DNA of 64,000 bases. It comes from CAWATZ01 sp963784995. GTDB taxonomy: Bacteria > Planctomycetota > Planctomycetia > Gemmatales > Gemmataceae. The translations under genes were made by a program, and so were the position numbers. The notes beneath the pieces were generated by a model. The model was not told the origin of the DNA. It saw nothing but the letters and a program-made list of their open reading frames with translations, and searched no databases. The stretch's first letter is position 1. The number at the start of each line of letters is the position of its first letter. The DNA lies in NCBI GenBank assembly GCA_963784995.1, contig CAWATZ010000013.1, forward strand, positions 1,116,001 through 1,180,000, read 5' to 3'. This document shows positions 8,667-18,296 of this stretch, piece by piece.

Positions 8667-10910
8667 TCACTTCTGCCGCTGCAACCCCAGCGCGATGCCC
8701 ATCTGGCCGAACGGCTTGTCGCGTTCGTTCCAGCTCGCCACCGTCTTCGCGCCGCCGTGGCGGGTGTTATGTTCGGCCAGAAGAATGCGCGCCACGTCCT
8801 TCGACAAACTGTCCCGATCGATGGCATCCAGGGCCGAATCCTGCAACGCTCTGGAAGAGCGCCCCAGTTCCGCTCGGAACAGGGCCAGCTGCACCCGGCC
8901 GCGCAGAGCCGGGGAAGCGAGGCTGCTGGCCAGGGGTTGCAGCTTCTCCGCGGGCAGACCGGCCCTCACTCCCATCTCGGCGATGCGGTAGGCTTCCCAG
9001 CGTACCTTGGCCGCGTTCTGGCCTCCGATTAGGCTGATGGCGTCATCCAGGACGTTCGGGTCGCGCGAGCCCGCATCAGCAGCGCAGGCCGCCAGGGCCA
9101 CAAGGCCCCGCAGCTTCGCCGGGGGATAGCCGTTCAGGTCCGTGAGTTTCGTCCGGGCCTCCTCGAACTTGCCCTGTCGGCCCAGACCCTCGACCTTCCC
9201 GAGCAACTCGATCTGCTTGCTCAGGATGTCCTCTTCCACAGGAGGCGGCTTTCGTTTCAGCACCACGGCCAGGGCAATCACCGCGGAGGTCACCGCTGGA
9301 GGTTTCTCGGCCATGGGAGGGACTTCCCTCTCGGCGGGCGGCATTTCGTCGTCGCCCGGCGGAGGCACGACCTTGGCGGCCGGGGCCGGCTTGTCCCGGG
9401 CGTACAACGGCAGCACCTGGTCGGCGATGGTCTTGACCAGTTCGATTTCGCCGGCCTGGAACAGCTCCAGGGCGATGCGTGCCCGGGCATCGACCCTTTG
9501 CTCGTCCTCGGCCAGGAACACCTGGTTGGTCAGGGCGTCGGCGCGCTTGCTCTCCTTGCGGGCAATCAGCCGGCGCGTCACTTGCCGGAGGCCCTCCAGC
9601 TTCACGTCGTGCGAATGAATGGCCTTGAGGGCCGCCCCGGCCGACCTCTGGGCGTCGTCCCACTTGATGCGTCCGCCGGCCTCGACCTGGTCCTTGGTGC
9701 CGGCCAGGTCGATCTGGATCAGGGCCAGATCCATCAGCAAGAAATCGCGGTCCTCGTTGCCGCTCTGATCGCCCGAGAGCAGACCGAGGATCAGCTTGAA
9801 CTCCCGATCCGCGCCATCCTGGGTCGCCGCCACCTTTGGCCCTTTCTTTTTCGACGACCACAACCCAATCCGTTCAAAAAACCCGGTCTTGTCGATCCGC
9901 TCCGCGGTCGCGTGACCTGCCCGTACCTCGCGGAGCATGAGGAACTCACGGAGAACAGCTTTGCGATCGTCCGGCAGGTCCTTGCCGTCCAGGGCGGTCC
10001 GGACGGCCAGCAAGGCCCTGTCTTCGCTTCGGCCCACCCACCAGTGATAAATCCCCAGTCCGCTCCAGGCCACCAGGCCCAGAACGGCGCCGAGGGCCAC
10101 CAGGCGGAAGACGCGCTGGCTCCACTTGACCGGCTCCTTGCGGGCCGGCAGGGCATCGGCTTCCTCGAGGGCTTCCCGGCTCACACTGCTTGAGGCGCCG
10201 CCCATCACGTTGTCGGGGACGGGCTCGGTCTGCTTGTGCCCCTCGCGCGTTTTCATCGCTCGCCAGTTCTGCTTGTCCTTGTCCTTCTTGGGCAGGTCGG
10301 GCACCTTGACGATGCGCCGGCAATCCTCGCTCTGGCACGAAACGCGCTTGGTGGCCTCGCTCGCGGGGACCACGTTCTTGTGGCCGCACCACTCGCACTC
10401 GAACTCGATCTGGGTGACCTCTTGCTCCTCGGCCTGGTCGTCGGCAAAGGCGGCGGCGGCGGCGGCCTCGGCATCCTCGGGAGGTGGGGGCGGGGCCAGA
10501 GCAGCCTGGTTGATCATGGTCGGGGGGGCAGACGCTGCCGGCTTGTCCTTGGTGGCCGTGGCAGCCGTGGGCTTGGCCGGAGCGGGCCTGGCCGGTTTCG
10601 GGGCGGCGGGCGGAGTTGTTGCCGCGGTGGATTTGGAAGATGGAGCCGGGCTGCTCTTGGCGGCCGGTTTGCTCGCCGGTGCCGCTTTCGCCGCTGGGGC
10701 CGGCGCCGCTGCCGGGCCGGCCGGCTTGCTGGCCGCGGCTGGCTTGCTCGGTGCGGCAGGGGCGGGCGGACTGCTGGGCGGCGGCGTGGCTCCGTTCGCC
10801 GGGACGTTGATCTGATTCTGACACGCCGGACACTTGCCCCGTTTGCCGGCCATGGCGTCGGCAACGGTCAGCTTCTTGTGACAGCCGGGACATTCAAACT
10901 TGATCGGCAT
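8667..10910 (-). CDS. Zinc-ribbon membrane protein with a helical C-terminal region
   Basis: A 747-residue protein of no recognised function. The N-terminus is a zinc ribbon (CPGCHKKL...CPACQNQI, two CxxC pairs). A long Ala/Pro/Lys linker (about 45-155) follows, then a second ribbon (CEWCGHKN...CQSEDCRRIV, about 195-230), a charged segment, and one transmembrane helix near residues 295-315 (VALGAVLGLVAWSGLGIYHW). The remaining 430 residues look alpha-helical and TPR-like. The ATG at 10910 is chosen because it starts the ribbon; upstream codons are low-complexity. The double ribbon plus single helix is common in planctomycete proteins. It may be a membrane-anchored scaffold (inference). Divergent from the next gene. 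Confidence 0.85.
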   Translation of the reverse strand: MPIKFECPGCHKKLTVADAMAGKRGKCPACQNQINVPANGATPPPSSPPAPAAPSKPAAASKPAGPAAAPAPAAKAAPASKPAAKSSPAPSSKSTAATTPPAAPKPARPAPAKPTAATATKDKPAASAPPTMINQAALAPPPPPEDAEAAAAAAFADDQAEEQEVTQIEFECEWCGHKNVVPASEATKRVSCQSEDCRRIVKVPDLPKKDKDKQNWRAMKTREGHKQTEPVPDNVMGGASSSVSREALEEADALPARKEPVKWSQRVFRLVALGAVLGLVAWSGLGIYHWWVGRSEDRALLAVRTALDGKDLPDDRKAVLREFLMLREVRAGHATAERIDKTGFFERIGLWSSKKKGPKVAATQDGADREFKLILGLLSGDQSGNEDRDFLLMDLALIQIDLAGTKDQVEAGGRIKWDDAQRSAGAALKAIHSHDVKLEGLRQVTRRLIARKESKRADALTNQVFLAEDEQRVDARARIALELFQAGEIELVKTIADQVLPLYARDKPAPAAKVVPPPGDDEMPPAEREVPPMAEKPPAVTSAVIALAVVLKRKPPPVEEDILSKQIELLGKVEGLGRQGKFEEARTKLTDLNGYPPAKLRGLVALAACAADAGSRDPNVLDDAISLIGGQNAAKVRWEAYRIAEMGVRAGLPAEKLQPLASSLASPALRGRVQLALFRAELGRSSRALQDSALDAIDRDSLSKDVARILLAEHNTRHGGAKTVASWNERDKPFGQMGIALGLQRQK

Positions 10911-11146
10911 GGTGCAACGGCCCGTCCAGAAATTGGGTGCCCGCCCGAATAGTCTGATTCTATCACCCCGATAGGGGGCCATGCCAGGGGCAGGCGCCGG
11001 AAATGAAATTCGCAGAGCCACCATCCGCCCTTGCTCTGGGAGAACACCGCCAGACTCCGCAGCGTTGGCGCCGTTGTCGATCCGTCCCCGGCGGCTAGGA
11101 TTGACCTGGGTTTGTGGACCGGGGATTCCCCTCCCAGGGCAGCACC

Positions 11147-11887
11147 ATGTCAGACACACCGACTACCCGACCGACTGTCGCCCAGGTTGTCCTCGGGACC
11201 TTTATCCTTGTTCAGCTGCTGTTCCTGATTCTGGGCAACGCGGTCCCGTTCTTTCTCTCCGGCATGGAACAGAAGACAGCCGAGTCGCTCCCCGCCGCTC
11301 CCCTCCGTGCGGTGCGGACTCTGACGGCGGGTTGGGTGGACCTGACCGGACAGGGGCAGGTCTGGAACCTGTTCGCTCCGCTGGTGCCGATGCGGGCCAT
11401 GTTCGTCGAGGTGGAGGTCGAGTGTGCGGCGGACCCCGCACGCCTGCTCCAGCTGCGCTCGGAGTTCGAGCCGGACGAACAGGGGTGGTACTTGCACCTG
11501 CCGGGAAGCGACGATCGGCTCTTCCACTACGAAAAGGACCTGGCCTGGCCGATGATGGCCTGGGCCGTCGATCCGGAACGGGTGCCCCGGGAACCGGAGG
11601 AGTGGCGCGAGTATCTGACCGGGAGCGTCCGCAAGCAGTGGCGGGCTTACCGGGCTTACCTCGCCTGGCGCAGTCGATCCGTTTGCAGCAGACCCGAGAG
11701 CGCGACCTTGTCAATCCGGATGTACCCTCAGTCCAGAGCGGGACAAATGGCTGCGGCCAAAGACGTCGTGCTGCTACCGCTGGTACGCTGGCGCCCCGAT
11801 CGAGAGGCGAAGCAAGACAGCGGGACGCTGCCGCTTGAGGTGTACAATGTCAACACCGGGCACTTCGTTCCGCTGACTCGGAAATAG
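11147..11887 (+). CDS. Single-pass membrane protein of unknown function
   Basis: A 246-residue protein starting at the ATG 11147. A hydrophobic N-terminal helix (about 8-34, VVLGTFILVQLLFLILGNAV) acts as anchor or uncleaved signal, followed by a soluble domain of about 200 residues rich in Trp, Arg and Glu (RKQWRAYRAYLAWRSR). I do not recognise the family. It ends 39 bases before an ECF sigma factor gene, so the two may be co-transcribed. An anti-sigma role is possible from position only. Confidence 0.75.
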   Translation: MSDTPTTRPTVAQVVLGTFILVQLLFLILGNAVPFFLSGMEQKTAESLPAAPLRAVRTLTAGWVDLTGQGQVWNLFAPLVPMRAMFVEVEVECAADPARLLQLRSEFEPDEQGWYLHLPGSDDRLFHYEKDLAWPMMAWAVDPERVPREPEEWREYLTGSVRKQWRAYRAYLAWRSRSVCSRPESATLSIRMYPQSRAGQMAAAKDVVLLPLVRWRPDREAKQDSGTLPLEVYNVNTGHFVPLTRK

Positions 11888-11926
11888 TTCGGCGGCGCTG
11901 GAATCCCTCCTCAGGCGAGGACGTCC

Positions 11927-12490
11927 ATGCACACGACTTCCGCCACCCTCCTTGAGCGTCTGCGTCAGCCTGCCGCCCAGGCGGACTGGACGCGGTTCGT
12001 GACCCTGTACACGCCGCTGCTGTATACCTGGGCAGGCCGGCTGGGGTTATCCCCGGAAGACGCGGCGGACCTGGTTCAGGACGTGCTGATGCTTCTGGTC
12101 CAGAAACTGCCAAGCTTCACCTACGATCCGGAGCAGCGGTTTCGCGGCTGGCTCTGGAGGCTGACCCTGAACCAGTGCCGCACCCGGCAGCGCCGGCGGA
12201 CCCTGCCGGTAGATCCGGACAGGGACCGGCTTGCCGAACTGGCGGTCCCGGATGAGGTCGAGGGCGTGGCGGAGGCGGAATATCGTCTGTACATTGTCGG
12301 CCGGGTCTTGCGGCTGATCCAGGACGAGTTTCAGGAGTCCACCTGGCGGGCCTTCTGGGAGAACGTCGCCGAGGACCGGCCTGCCGCGGAGGTGGCTGAC
12401 CGGCTGGGCCTCAGCGTGGCGGCGGTCTACGCCGCCAAGTCGCGTGTCCTCCGCCGGCTGCGGCAGGAGCTGGCCCTCTTGCCCGACTGA
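11927..12490 (+). CDS. ECF-type RNA polymerase sigma factor
   Basis: A 187-residue sigma-70 family protein. Region 2 spans about residues 20-90 (WAGRLGLSPEDAADLVQDVL with the DLVQDV core, then FRGWLWRLTLNQCR), and region 4 about 125-180 (AEVADRLGLSVAAVYAAKSRVLRRLR helix-turn-helix). Regions 1 and 3 are absent, as expected for ECF factors. It precedes a WD40 gene and a zinc-finger/kinase-WD40 gene on the same strand, an arrangement typical of planctomycete ECF groups linked to Ser/Thr kinases, so control by phosphorylation is a reasonable inference. Confidence 0.93.
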   Translation: MHTTSATLLERLRQPAAQADWTRFVTLYTPLLYTWAGRLGLSPEDAADLVQDVLMLLVQKLPSFTYDPEQRFRGWLWRLTLNQCRTRQRRRTLPVDPDRDRLAELAVPDEVEGVAEAEYRLYIVGRVLRLIQDEFQESTWRAFWENVAEDRPAAEVADRLGLSVAAVYAAKSRVLRRLRQELALLPD

Positions 12491-12576
12491 CCCCGGCACC
12501 CGGATTGGGAGGGTTTCTCGTTTTTGTTGTCAGATTTTGACCGGTGAGCGCATAGACCCTTTCAGAGGCTGCTCGC

Positions 12577-12631
12577 CAAGCCGCTTGCGGCTGAGCGCAA
12601 CAGGCAGGTGCGCTAAGCCGCAAGCGGCTTG
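12577..12631. repeat. Palindromic repeat (AAGCCGCAAGCGGCTT type)
   Basis: Arms 12577-12599 and 12609-12631 pair almost perfectly around a short loop. It lies between the sigma factor and the WD40 gene. Short relatives of the core occur at about 21889-21900 and, inside the DUF1553 gene, at about 28977-28993. Confidence 0.7.
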
Positions 12632-12691
12632 GGAAACAATCTCGGGCGTCTCTCGGGTATCCCTTCAATTCCAAACCTGTCAGGAGCAACC

Positions 12692-14106
12692 ATGTTTCGT
12701 CAACGCTGGTGGCCTGTTCTGGTAGCCGCACTGGTTTTGCCGGTCGGTCTGGCAGCGACCGCGGCCACGTACCGCATCCAGACCGACAACGGCGAGCTGG
12801 TCATCACCACCGACCATCCCGACGTTGAGGTCATCGTCCGTGACACCGGCAAGGTGGTGCGGATCATCGACACGAAAACCAGCAAGGAGGTCCGCCTGGA
12901 CGGCGGCCTGTACGAGATGGAATTGAAGGGCGCGGCCGAGGGGCTCAAGCTGTCCATCGACAAGGCATCGCTTCGCCGGGGCGACGTGGTGCTGGCCACC
13001 ATCACCTGCAACGGCAAAGCGCCCAGGCAGCTGGCCCGCCACCCAGGCCCGAGCTGCTGCACGCCATCGAGTGGCAGGACGTGGAACAGGGTTTTCCCGC
13101 GCACGTCTACCAGACCGGCATCTCGGAGGACAGCAAGCTCTTTTTCGGGGCCGGCGACGCGGGCCCGACCGGCTCCATCCGCATCTTCGAGATCGTCTCC
13201 GGCAAGCTCATTCAGGACCTCCGCCCCGAAAACAACGTCTGGTTCAGTACCGCCGCCTTTGTGCCCGGCGGCAAATACCTCGCGGCTGCCTACAAGGACG
13301 ACAAGGACCTGTATCTGTGGGACGTCGCCACCGGCAAGACCGTCCGCAAGTTTACCGGCCACACCGACTTCGGCATCTCCTTCGCCGTCTCCGGGGATGG
13401 CAAGCACCTGCTGTCCTGGGGCGACGATCGGTCTTTGCGGTTGTGGGAGGTGAACACCGGCAAGGAACTGAGGAAACTGGAGGGACACACCGACCGGGCC
13501 GCTGGGGTCTTCTCTCCCGACGGCAAGAAGGTGCTCACCTTCAGCCCCGACAAGACCCTGCGCTTGTGGGAGGTGGCAACGGGCAAGCAGCTGCTCAAGC
13601 TGGAGGGCCATGACGATGCCTGCACCGGCTCGTTCTCCCCCGACGGCAAAAAGGCCCTGTCGTTTGGCGCCGACAGCACGATCCGGCTGTGGGACCTCGA
13701 AACGGGCAAGGAAAGCCGCCGCTTCGAGGGCGGCACGGTCAAGGACGGCGCCCGCGGTTTTATTGCAAACGGCTTGATGGTGGCCGGCTATTGCGACGAT
13801 CAGAAGTATCGGCTGTGGGACACGGCCAGCGGCAAGGTCGTGCAGGAAATCGATCTGTCCAGCCTCGGCGGCGATCGCTGGAGCATGACGGCCTCGCCAC
13901 GTGGCCGGCAGGCGTTGGTGACCCATGAAGACGAATCGGTGCGCGTCTACGACCTGGCCTCCGGCAAGGAGATCCACAAGTACGAGGGCTGCCGCAAAGC
14001 GCGGGCCTTTTCGTTCACTCCCGACGGCAAGTACGCCGTGGCGGGGAGCTTCCGCGCCGGCTTGTTTGTCTATCGTCTGCCCGCCACGCCGATCCCGAAA
14101 CCGTGA
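12692..14106 (+). CDS. Exported WD40 beta-propeller protein (one frameshift)
   Basis: Starts at ATG 12692 behind AGGAG. It has a signal peptide or anchor (residues 1-27, VLVAALVLPVGLAATAAT), then a domain resembling the region before the propeller of the neighbouring kinase (DNGELVITTDHPDVEVIV). The frame is lost near 13030-13040. From there another frame continues (PELLHAIEWQDVEQGFPAHV) and runs to 14106 with about seven WD40 repeats (LYLWDVATGKTVRKFTGHTD, LRLWEVNTGKELRKLEGHTD, and so on). The kinase paralogue at 14271 has the same PELLHAI continuation joined directly, so one missing or extra base explains the break. It probably acts in the periplasm as a binding scaffold. Its partner is unknown. 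Confidence 0.82.
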
Positions 14107-14110
14107 AGTT

Positions 14111-14231
14111 CGTCGGAGCCGCGCACGCAGCGCAGCGGAGTAAGCGGCCCTCCAGACGACCGCTTACTCCGCTGCGCTGCGTGCGCGGCTCCGACGACCG
14201 CTTACTCCGCTGCGCTGCGTGCGCGGCTCGG
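14111..14231. repeat. Palindrome with an extra third arm
   Basis: Perfect 37-base arms (14111-14147 and 14160-14196) with a 12-base loop, followed by a further direct copy of the right arm at about 14198-14231. The triple arrangement starts five bases after the WD40 stop codon and ends about 40 bases before the kinase start. Confidence 0.85.
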
Positions 14232-14270
14232 CCTGCAGATCCACACTCTGAGCCCGAAGGAGAGCCCATC

Positions 14271-16924
14271 ATGGTCCCACTCGGCGATTGCCCCTCGGTC
14301 AACGATTTGCACCGCTTCGTTCTCGGGCAGACCCCCGAAGCGGAGGCGGAGAAGCTGGAACGTCACCTGGCCGGGTGCTCCAAGTGCCTGGCCTCCCTTG
14401 CCGATTTGCGCAGCGAGGACACGCTGGTCGAGGCCGTCCGCGGCCAGCAGAGGGCCGACCAGCCGGAGAATCCCCTGGTCGCCTCCTTGATCGCCCGGCT
14501 CGGGGCCCAGCCGCTGCCCTTGCCGACGGACCCGGGAGAAGTGACGGCCGCCTTGCCCAGCCCGCTGGCTTCCGAGGCCGGCTCGCCGCCGGACACCGCG
14601 TCTCCGCATTTGGAGGGGACCCAGGAAGTCTTCGAGTGCCTGGCACCGGCCCAGGCGGCGGACGAGATTGGCCGGCTCGGTCCGTATCGCGTCCTCCGCA
14701 TGCTGGGGGTTGGCGGCATGGGCGTCGTCTTCCAGGCGGAGGACACCGCCTTGCAGCGCCAGGTGGCCCTGAAGACCCTGCTGCCGTCGCTGGCCGCCCG
14801 TCCCTCGGCCCGGCAACGCTTCCTGCGCGAGGCCCAGGCCGCTGCCGCCATCGACCACGAACACGTCATCCCCATCTTCCAGGTCGGCGAGGACCACGGC
14901 GTCCCCTTCCTGGCCATGCCCTTCCTCAAGGGGGAGTCGCTGGAAGATCGGCTCAAGCGCGTGGGCCGGCTGCCGTCGGCCGAGGTGCTGCGCATCGGCC
15001 GGGAGATCGCCGAGGGCCTGGCGGCGGCGCACCAGCACGGCGTCATCCACCGCGACATCAAGCCAGCCAACGTCTGGCTGGAAGGCAGCCGGGGCAAGGT
15101 CAAGATCCTCGACTTCGGCCTGGCCCGGGCTGTCGCCGGCGACACCCAGCTGACGCAGCAGGGTATGGTCCTGGGCACGCCGGCTTTCATGTCCCCGGAA
15201 CAGGTGAATGGCCAGGCCGTTGACCCCCGCGCCGACCTGTTCAGCCTGGGTTGTGTCCTCTACCGCCTGGCGACGGGCCGGCTGCCGTTCGAGGGCAAGG
15301 ACACGCTGGCCACGCTGGTCGCGGTCGGCGTGGAAGAGCCGAAAACGCCCCGGAGCCTGTGCCCCGACCTGCCCCGGGCGCTCGAGGAGCTGATCCTGTG
15401 GTTGCTCGCCAAGGCACCCGCCGACCGCCCCGCCTCGGCCGAGGCGGTCGTCGAGGCCCTGTCGGCCCTCCAGACCGACAAGACGCAGGCCCTTCGGCCA
15501 CCGCCCTCGGTCCGGTCGAAAGGTCGCTCGGCCGGCACAAGCCGGCGCCGCTGGGTGTTTGCCGGCCTGGCTGCGCTGTTCGTGACCGGCATCCTGGGAG
15601 CTGTCGCCCTCGTCCGGATCGCGACCGATCAGGGTGAGTTTGAGATTTTCACGGATGATCCCGACGTCGAGGTCGTTATCCGGCAAGCCGGCCAGGTGGT
15701 GGAGATCGTGGACCTGCGCAGCAAGCGGCACGTCGTGCTGCGCTCCGGCGACTACACGCTCAGCCTGGCCGGGGACCCGCCCGGTCTGAAGATCGATTTG
15801 CCCGACTCGTGTACCCTGCGGCGCGGCGACAGGAAAATCGTTCTGGTGCGCCGCCTGGTGCTGCCGAAACCCGAACTGCTCCACGCCATCGGGTGGTTTG
15901 ACGCTTCCCAGGGATTTCCGGCGACATTGGCCAGACCGGCATCTCGGACGACGGCCAGCTCTTTTTTGGAGCAGGCGATGCGGGCTCGACCGGTTCGATC
16001 CGCCTCTTTGAGGTCACCACCGGCAAGCAAGTCCACGATCTTCGTCCTGGTGGCAACGTCTGGTTCAGCAGCGCCGCCTTTGTGCCCGGCGGCAAATGCC
16101 TCGCGGCGGCTTACTCCGATGAACAGGACATTTTTCTCTGGGACGTGGCCACAGGCCGAATCGTCCGCAAACTTGTCGGACACCAGAACTTCGGAATTGG
16201 TTTCGCCGTCAGTGGGGATGGCCAGCGGCTGCTCTCCTGGGGCGACGATCGGACCGTGCGGTTGTGGGAGCTGAACACCGGCAAGGAACTGAGGAAACTG
16301 GAAGGGCACGTGGACAAGGCTGTTGGCCTGTTCTCCCCCGACGGCAAGAAGGTGCTCACGCACAGCCCCGACAAGACCTTGCGCTTGTGGGATGCCAGCA
16401 CCGGCAAGCAACTGCTCAAGCTGGAAGGCCATGAAGTCGCCACCATTTCCTTCTCTGCCGACAGCACCAAGGCCCTGGCGTTTGGCGCCGACGGGACGAT
16501 CCGGCTGTGGGACCTCGACACCGGCAAGGAGATTCGCCGTTTCAAGGGAGGCACCGTCAAGGACGGCGCTCGCGGCTTCACTGCGGGCGGCCGGCGGGTG
16601 GCCGCCTATTGCGACGATCAGAAGTATCGGCTGTGGGACACGGCCAGCGGCAAGATCGTGCAGGAAATCGATCTGTCCCGCCTCGGCGGCGATCGCTGGA
16701 GCATGACACCCTCTCCGGATGGCCGGCTGGCATTGGTGAATCACCAGGATGGATCGGTGCGCGTCTACAACCTGGCCACTGGCAAGGAGATCCACTGCTA
16801 CAAGGGCTGCCGCAAAGCCCGAGCCTTTTCGTTCACGCCGGACGGCAACTACGCCGTGGCGGGAAGTTTTCGCGCCGGCATGTTTGTCTTCCGCCTGCCC
16901 TCCGGACCGCAGATGAATCCGTGA
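14271..16924 (+). CDS. Zinc-finger Ser/Thr kinase-WD40 fusion (one frameshift)
   Basis: The start is ATG 14271 behind GGAG. The N-terminus has a putative anti-sigma zinc finger (HLAGCSKC, about 37-44), then a kinase domain (about 140-400): GVGGMGVVF, VALKTL, HRDIKPANV, DFGLARA, GTPAFMSPEQ. A transmembrane helix (about 430-450, FAGLAALFVTGILGAVALV) separates it from an extracytoplasmic domain and a WD40 propeller. The frame breaks near 15920-15930; a one-base insertion restores the sequence ...GFPA[x]IGQTGISDDGQLFFGAGDAG, and the propeller continues to 16924. The propeller is a close paralogue of the preceding gene (about 80% similar by eye). It probably senses an external ligand and signals to the ECF factor (inference). 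Confidence 0.87.
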
Positions 16925-17061
16925 GACGGCAGGGACCAAGTCGGCTGACCCGGCACGTGGGCCGGCAGCGGAAAAAATCGCGCGCGCCGCGAACCTCTCG
17001 GCCAGGTGCTGGGTCCATCTTTCAGACAACGCCTGACTGCAACAAGCAGTTGCGACCAAAC

Positions 17062-17146
17062 GGAAAGGCCCGCCTACTGGTGAGGGCACCCGTCTCGAAA
17101 ACGGTTGGACCGCAAGGTCTTGAGGGTTCGAGTCCCTCTCTTTCCG
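17062..17146 (+). tRNA. tRNA-Ser(CGA)
   Basis: Acceptor GGAAAGG pairs with TCTTTCC, discriminator G. Anticodon loop CTCGAAA gives CGA. A long variable arm fits serine. T loop TTCGAGT. No CCA encoded. First gene of the array. Confidence 0.92.
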
Positions 17147-17152
17147 CTCTGC

Positions 17153-17225
17153 TTCGGGAGTCGGCTAACGGTAGGCTGGCGGTCTTTGAAGCCGCCTGTG
17201 AAGGTTCGATCCCTTCCTCCCGAAC
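17153..17225 (+). tRNA. tRNA-Gln(TTG)
   Basis: Acceptor TTCGGGA pairs with TCCCGAA. Anticodon loop CTTTGAA gives TTG. T arm GGTTCGATCC. It starts seven bases after the preceding tRNA. Confidence 0.88.
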
Positions 17226-17299
17226 CTGATGAAAAGGAACAGCATCTGTCACAGCAAGGAAGCAGGAGCGTACAAGAAGGTGACAGGAGCAAACCAATT

Positions 17300-17372
17300 C
17301 GAGATGTGGGGTAGCGGAGTGCCCGCCTGCTTCGGGAGCAGGAGGACGTCAGTTCAAATCTGACCATCTCGA
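17300..17372 (+). tRNA. tRNA-Pro(CGG)
   Basis: Acceptor CGAGATG pairs with CATCTCG, discriminator A. Anticodon stem CCTGC/GCAGG with loop TTCGGGA gives CGG. T loop TTCAAAT. Confidence 0.9.
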
Positions 17373-17387
17373 CTGCACAAGAAGGCT

Positions 17388-17458
17388 TTCGGGGTAGTTT
17401 AACGGGAGAACCCCTGGCTCTGAACCAGGTGGTGTTGGTTCGATTCCAGCCCCCGGAA
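17388..17458 (+). tRNA. tRNA-Gln(CTG)
   Basis: Acceptor TTCGGGG pairs with CCCCGGA. Anticodon stem CCTGG/CCAGG with loop CTCTGAA gives CTG. Second glutamine tRNA of the array. Confidence 0.9.
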
Positions 17459-17464
17459 CTTGCT

Positions 17465-17546
17465 GGCCCAGTGGTGTAAGCGGTAAACACAGCAATCTCA
17501 AAAGTTGCGGCCACTCGGCGTGAGGGTTCGAGTCCCTCCTGGGCTA
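17465..17546 (+). tRNA. tRNA-Leu(CAA)
   Basis: Acceptor GGCCCAG pairs with CTGGGCT (one G-U). Anticodon loop CTCAAAA gives CAA. A long variable arm and T stem GAGGG/CCCTC are visible. Confidence 0.88.
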
Positions 17547-17551
17547 CTAAA

Positions 17552-17604
17552 GTAGGCGGCACACGGAGTGTGCCGCAGCTCGGCACACGGAGTGTGCCGC
17601 CTAC
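17552..17604. repeat. Palindromic repeat within the tRNA array
   Basis: Two 24-base blocks (GTAGGCGGCACAC... and its inverse) around a 5-base centre, each also internally palindromic (CGGCACACGGAGTGTGCCG). It separates tRNA-Leu from tRNA-Ile. Confidence 0.75.
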
Positions 17605-17607
17605 TCT

Positions 17608-17681
17608 CGGCCAGAAGCTCATCCGGCAGAGCACCCCGCTGATACCGGGGAGGGTGCGCGGTTCAAATCCAGCCTGGCCGA
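17608..17681 (+). tRNA. tRNA-Ile(GAT), degenerate T arm
   Basis: Acceptor CGGCCAG pairs with CTGGCCG. D stem GCTC/GAGC. Anticodon stem CCCCG/CGGGG with loop CTGATAC gives GAT. The T stem (CGCGG against CCAGC) has only two standard pairs although the T loop TTCAAAT is normal, so it may be non-functional or carry a sequence error. Confidence 0.65.
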
Positions 17682-17688
17682 CTGAATT

Positions 17689-17761
17689 GGTCCCGTGGTC
17701 CAGCGGCAAAGACAACTCCCTGACGTGGAGAAGAGCGGTGGTTCGAGTCCACCCGGGATCA
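17689..17761 (+). tRNA. tRNA-Val(GAC)
   Basis: Acceptor GGTCCCG pairs with CGGGATC. Anticodon loop CTGACGT gives GAC. T arm GGTGG TTCGAGT CCACC. Confidence 0.88.
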
Positions 17762-17770
17762 CTGTGTTAC

Positions 17771-17854
17771 GGAAGGGCAAATCGATTGGCGACGAAACCC
17801 GCTTGCTAAGCGGATGAGCGATGAGCCTTGTGGGTTCGACTCCCACCCTTTCCG
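17771..17854 (+). tRNA. tRNA-Ser(GCT)
   Basis: Acceptor GGAAGGG pairs with CCTTTCC (one G-U), discriminator G. Anticodon loop TTGCTAA gives GCT. Long variable arm. T stem GTGGG/CCCAC. Confidence 0.9.
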
Positions 17855-17863
17855 CTGATTGCT

Positions 17864-17937
17864 GGTGTGTGTGGTGTAGCGGCAAGCACACGACTCTGTG
17901 AAAGTCGAGGTGGCGGGTTCAACTCCCCCCAAACACC
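17864..17937 (+). tRNA. tRNA-His(GTG)
   Basis: Anticodon stem CGACT/AGTCG with loop CTGTGAA gives GTG. The extra 5' G (17864) faces C73 (17937), the His identity pair. The acceptor has one mismatch. Confidence 0.87.
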
Positions 17938-17945
17938 CTGTGAAT

Positions 17946-18018
17946 GCCCAGATAGCTCAGCTGGTGGAGCGCCTGCCTGAAGAGCAGGAGGCCGTTGGTT
18001 CGACCCCAACTCTGGGCA
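17946..18018 (+). tRNA. tRNA-Phe(GAA)
   Basis: Acceptor GCCCAGA pairs with TCTGGGC, discriminator A. D stem GCTC/GAGC. Anticodon loop CTGAAGA gives GAA. T stem GTTGG/CCAAC. The most canonical member of the array. Confidence 0.95.
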
Positions 18019-18034
18019 CTGCTTCGTGGTAACC

Positions 18035-18107
18035 GGCCCGTTCGTCTATCGGTGCAGGACATCAGGTTCTCATCCTGAAAGGAGGGGTTCAATTCCCCTA
18101 CGGGCTA
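18035..18107 (+). tRNA. tRNA-Glu(CTC)
   Basis: Acceptor GGCCCGT pairs with ACGGGCT. Anticodon stem TCAGG/CCTGA with loop TTCTCAT gives CTC. T stem AGGGG/CCCCT. Confidence 0.91.
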
Positions 18108-18118
18108 CTGACTGATTT

Positions 18119-18191
18119 GTGCCCTTGGCCGAGCGGCAGAGGCGCTTGTCTTCCAAACAAGCTCAGGTGGGTTCAATTCCCACAGGGCACT
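18119..18191 (+). tRNA. tRNA-Gly(TCC)
   Basis: Acceptor GTGCCCT pairs with AGGGCAC, discriminator T. Anticodon stem CTTGT/ACAAG with loop CTTCCAA gives TCC. T stem GTGGG/CCCAC. Confidence 0.92.
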
Positions 18192-18197
18192 CTCTTC

Positions 18198-18270
18198 GGT
18201 GGTGTGGTGTAGTGGCTCTGCACGCTGCCCTGTCAAGGCAGAAGCACGGGTTCAATTCCCGTCATCATCG
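18198..18270 (+). tRNA. tRNA-Asp(GTC)
   Basis: Acceptor GGTGGTG pairs with CATCATC (two G-U), discriminator G as usual for Asp. Anticodon stem CTGCC/GGCAG with loop CTGTCAA gives GTC. T stem ACGGG/CCCGT. Confidence 0.91.
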
Positions 18271-18296
18271 CTTCGCTTCCTTCGGGAAGGATCGTC

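Noticed and set aside
16925..17061. Gene upstream of the tRNA array
   Set aside because: Only 137 bases, no plausible ORF or promoter of good quality.
17226..17299. Extra tRNA between Gln(TTG) and Pro(CGG)
   Set aside because: No T-loop consensus or acceptor pairing could be found.
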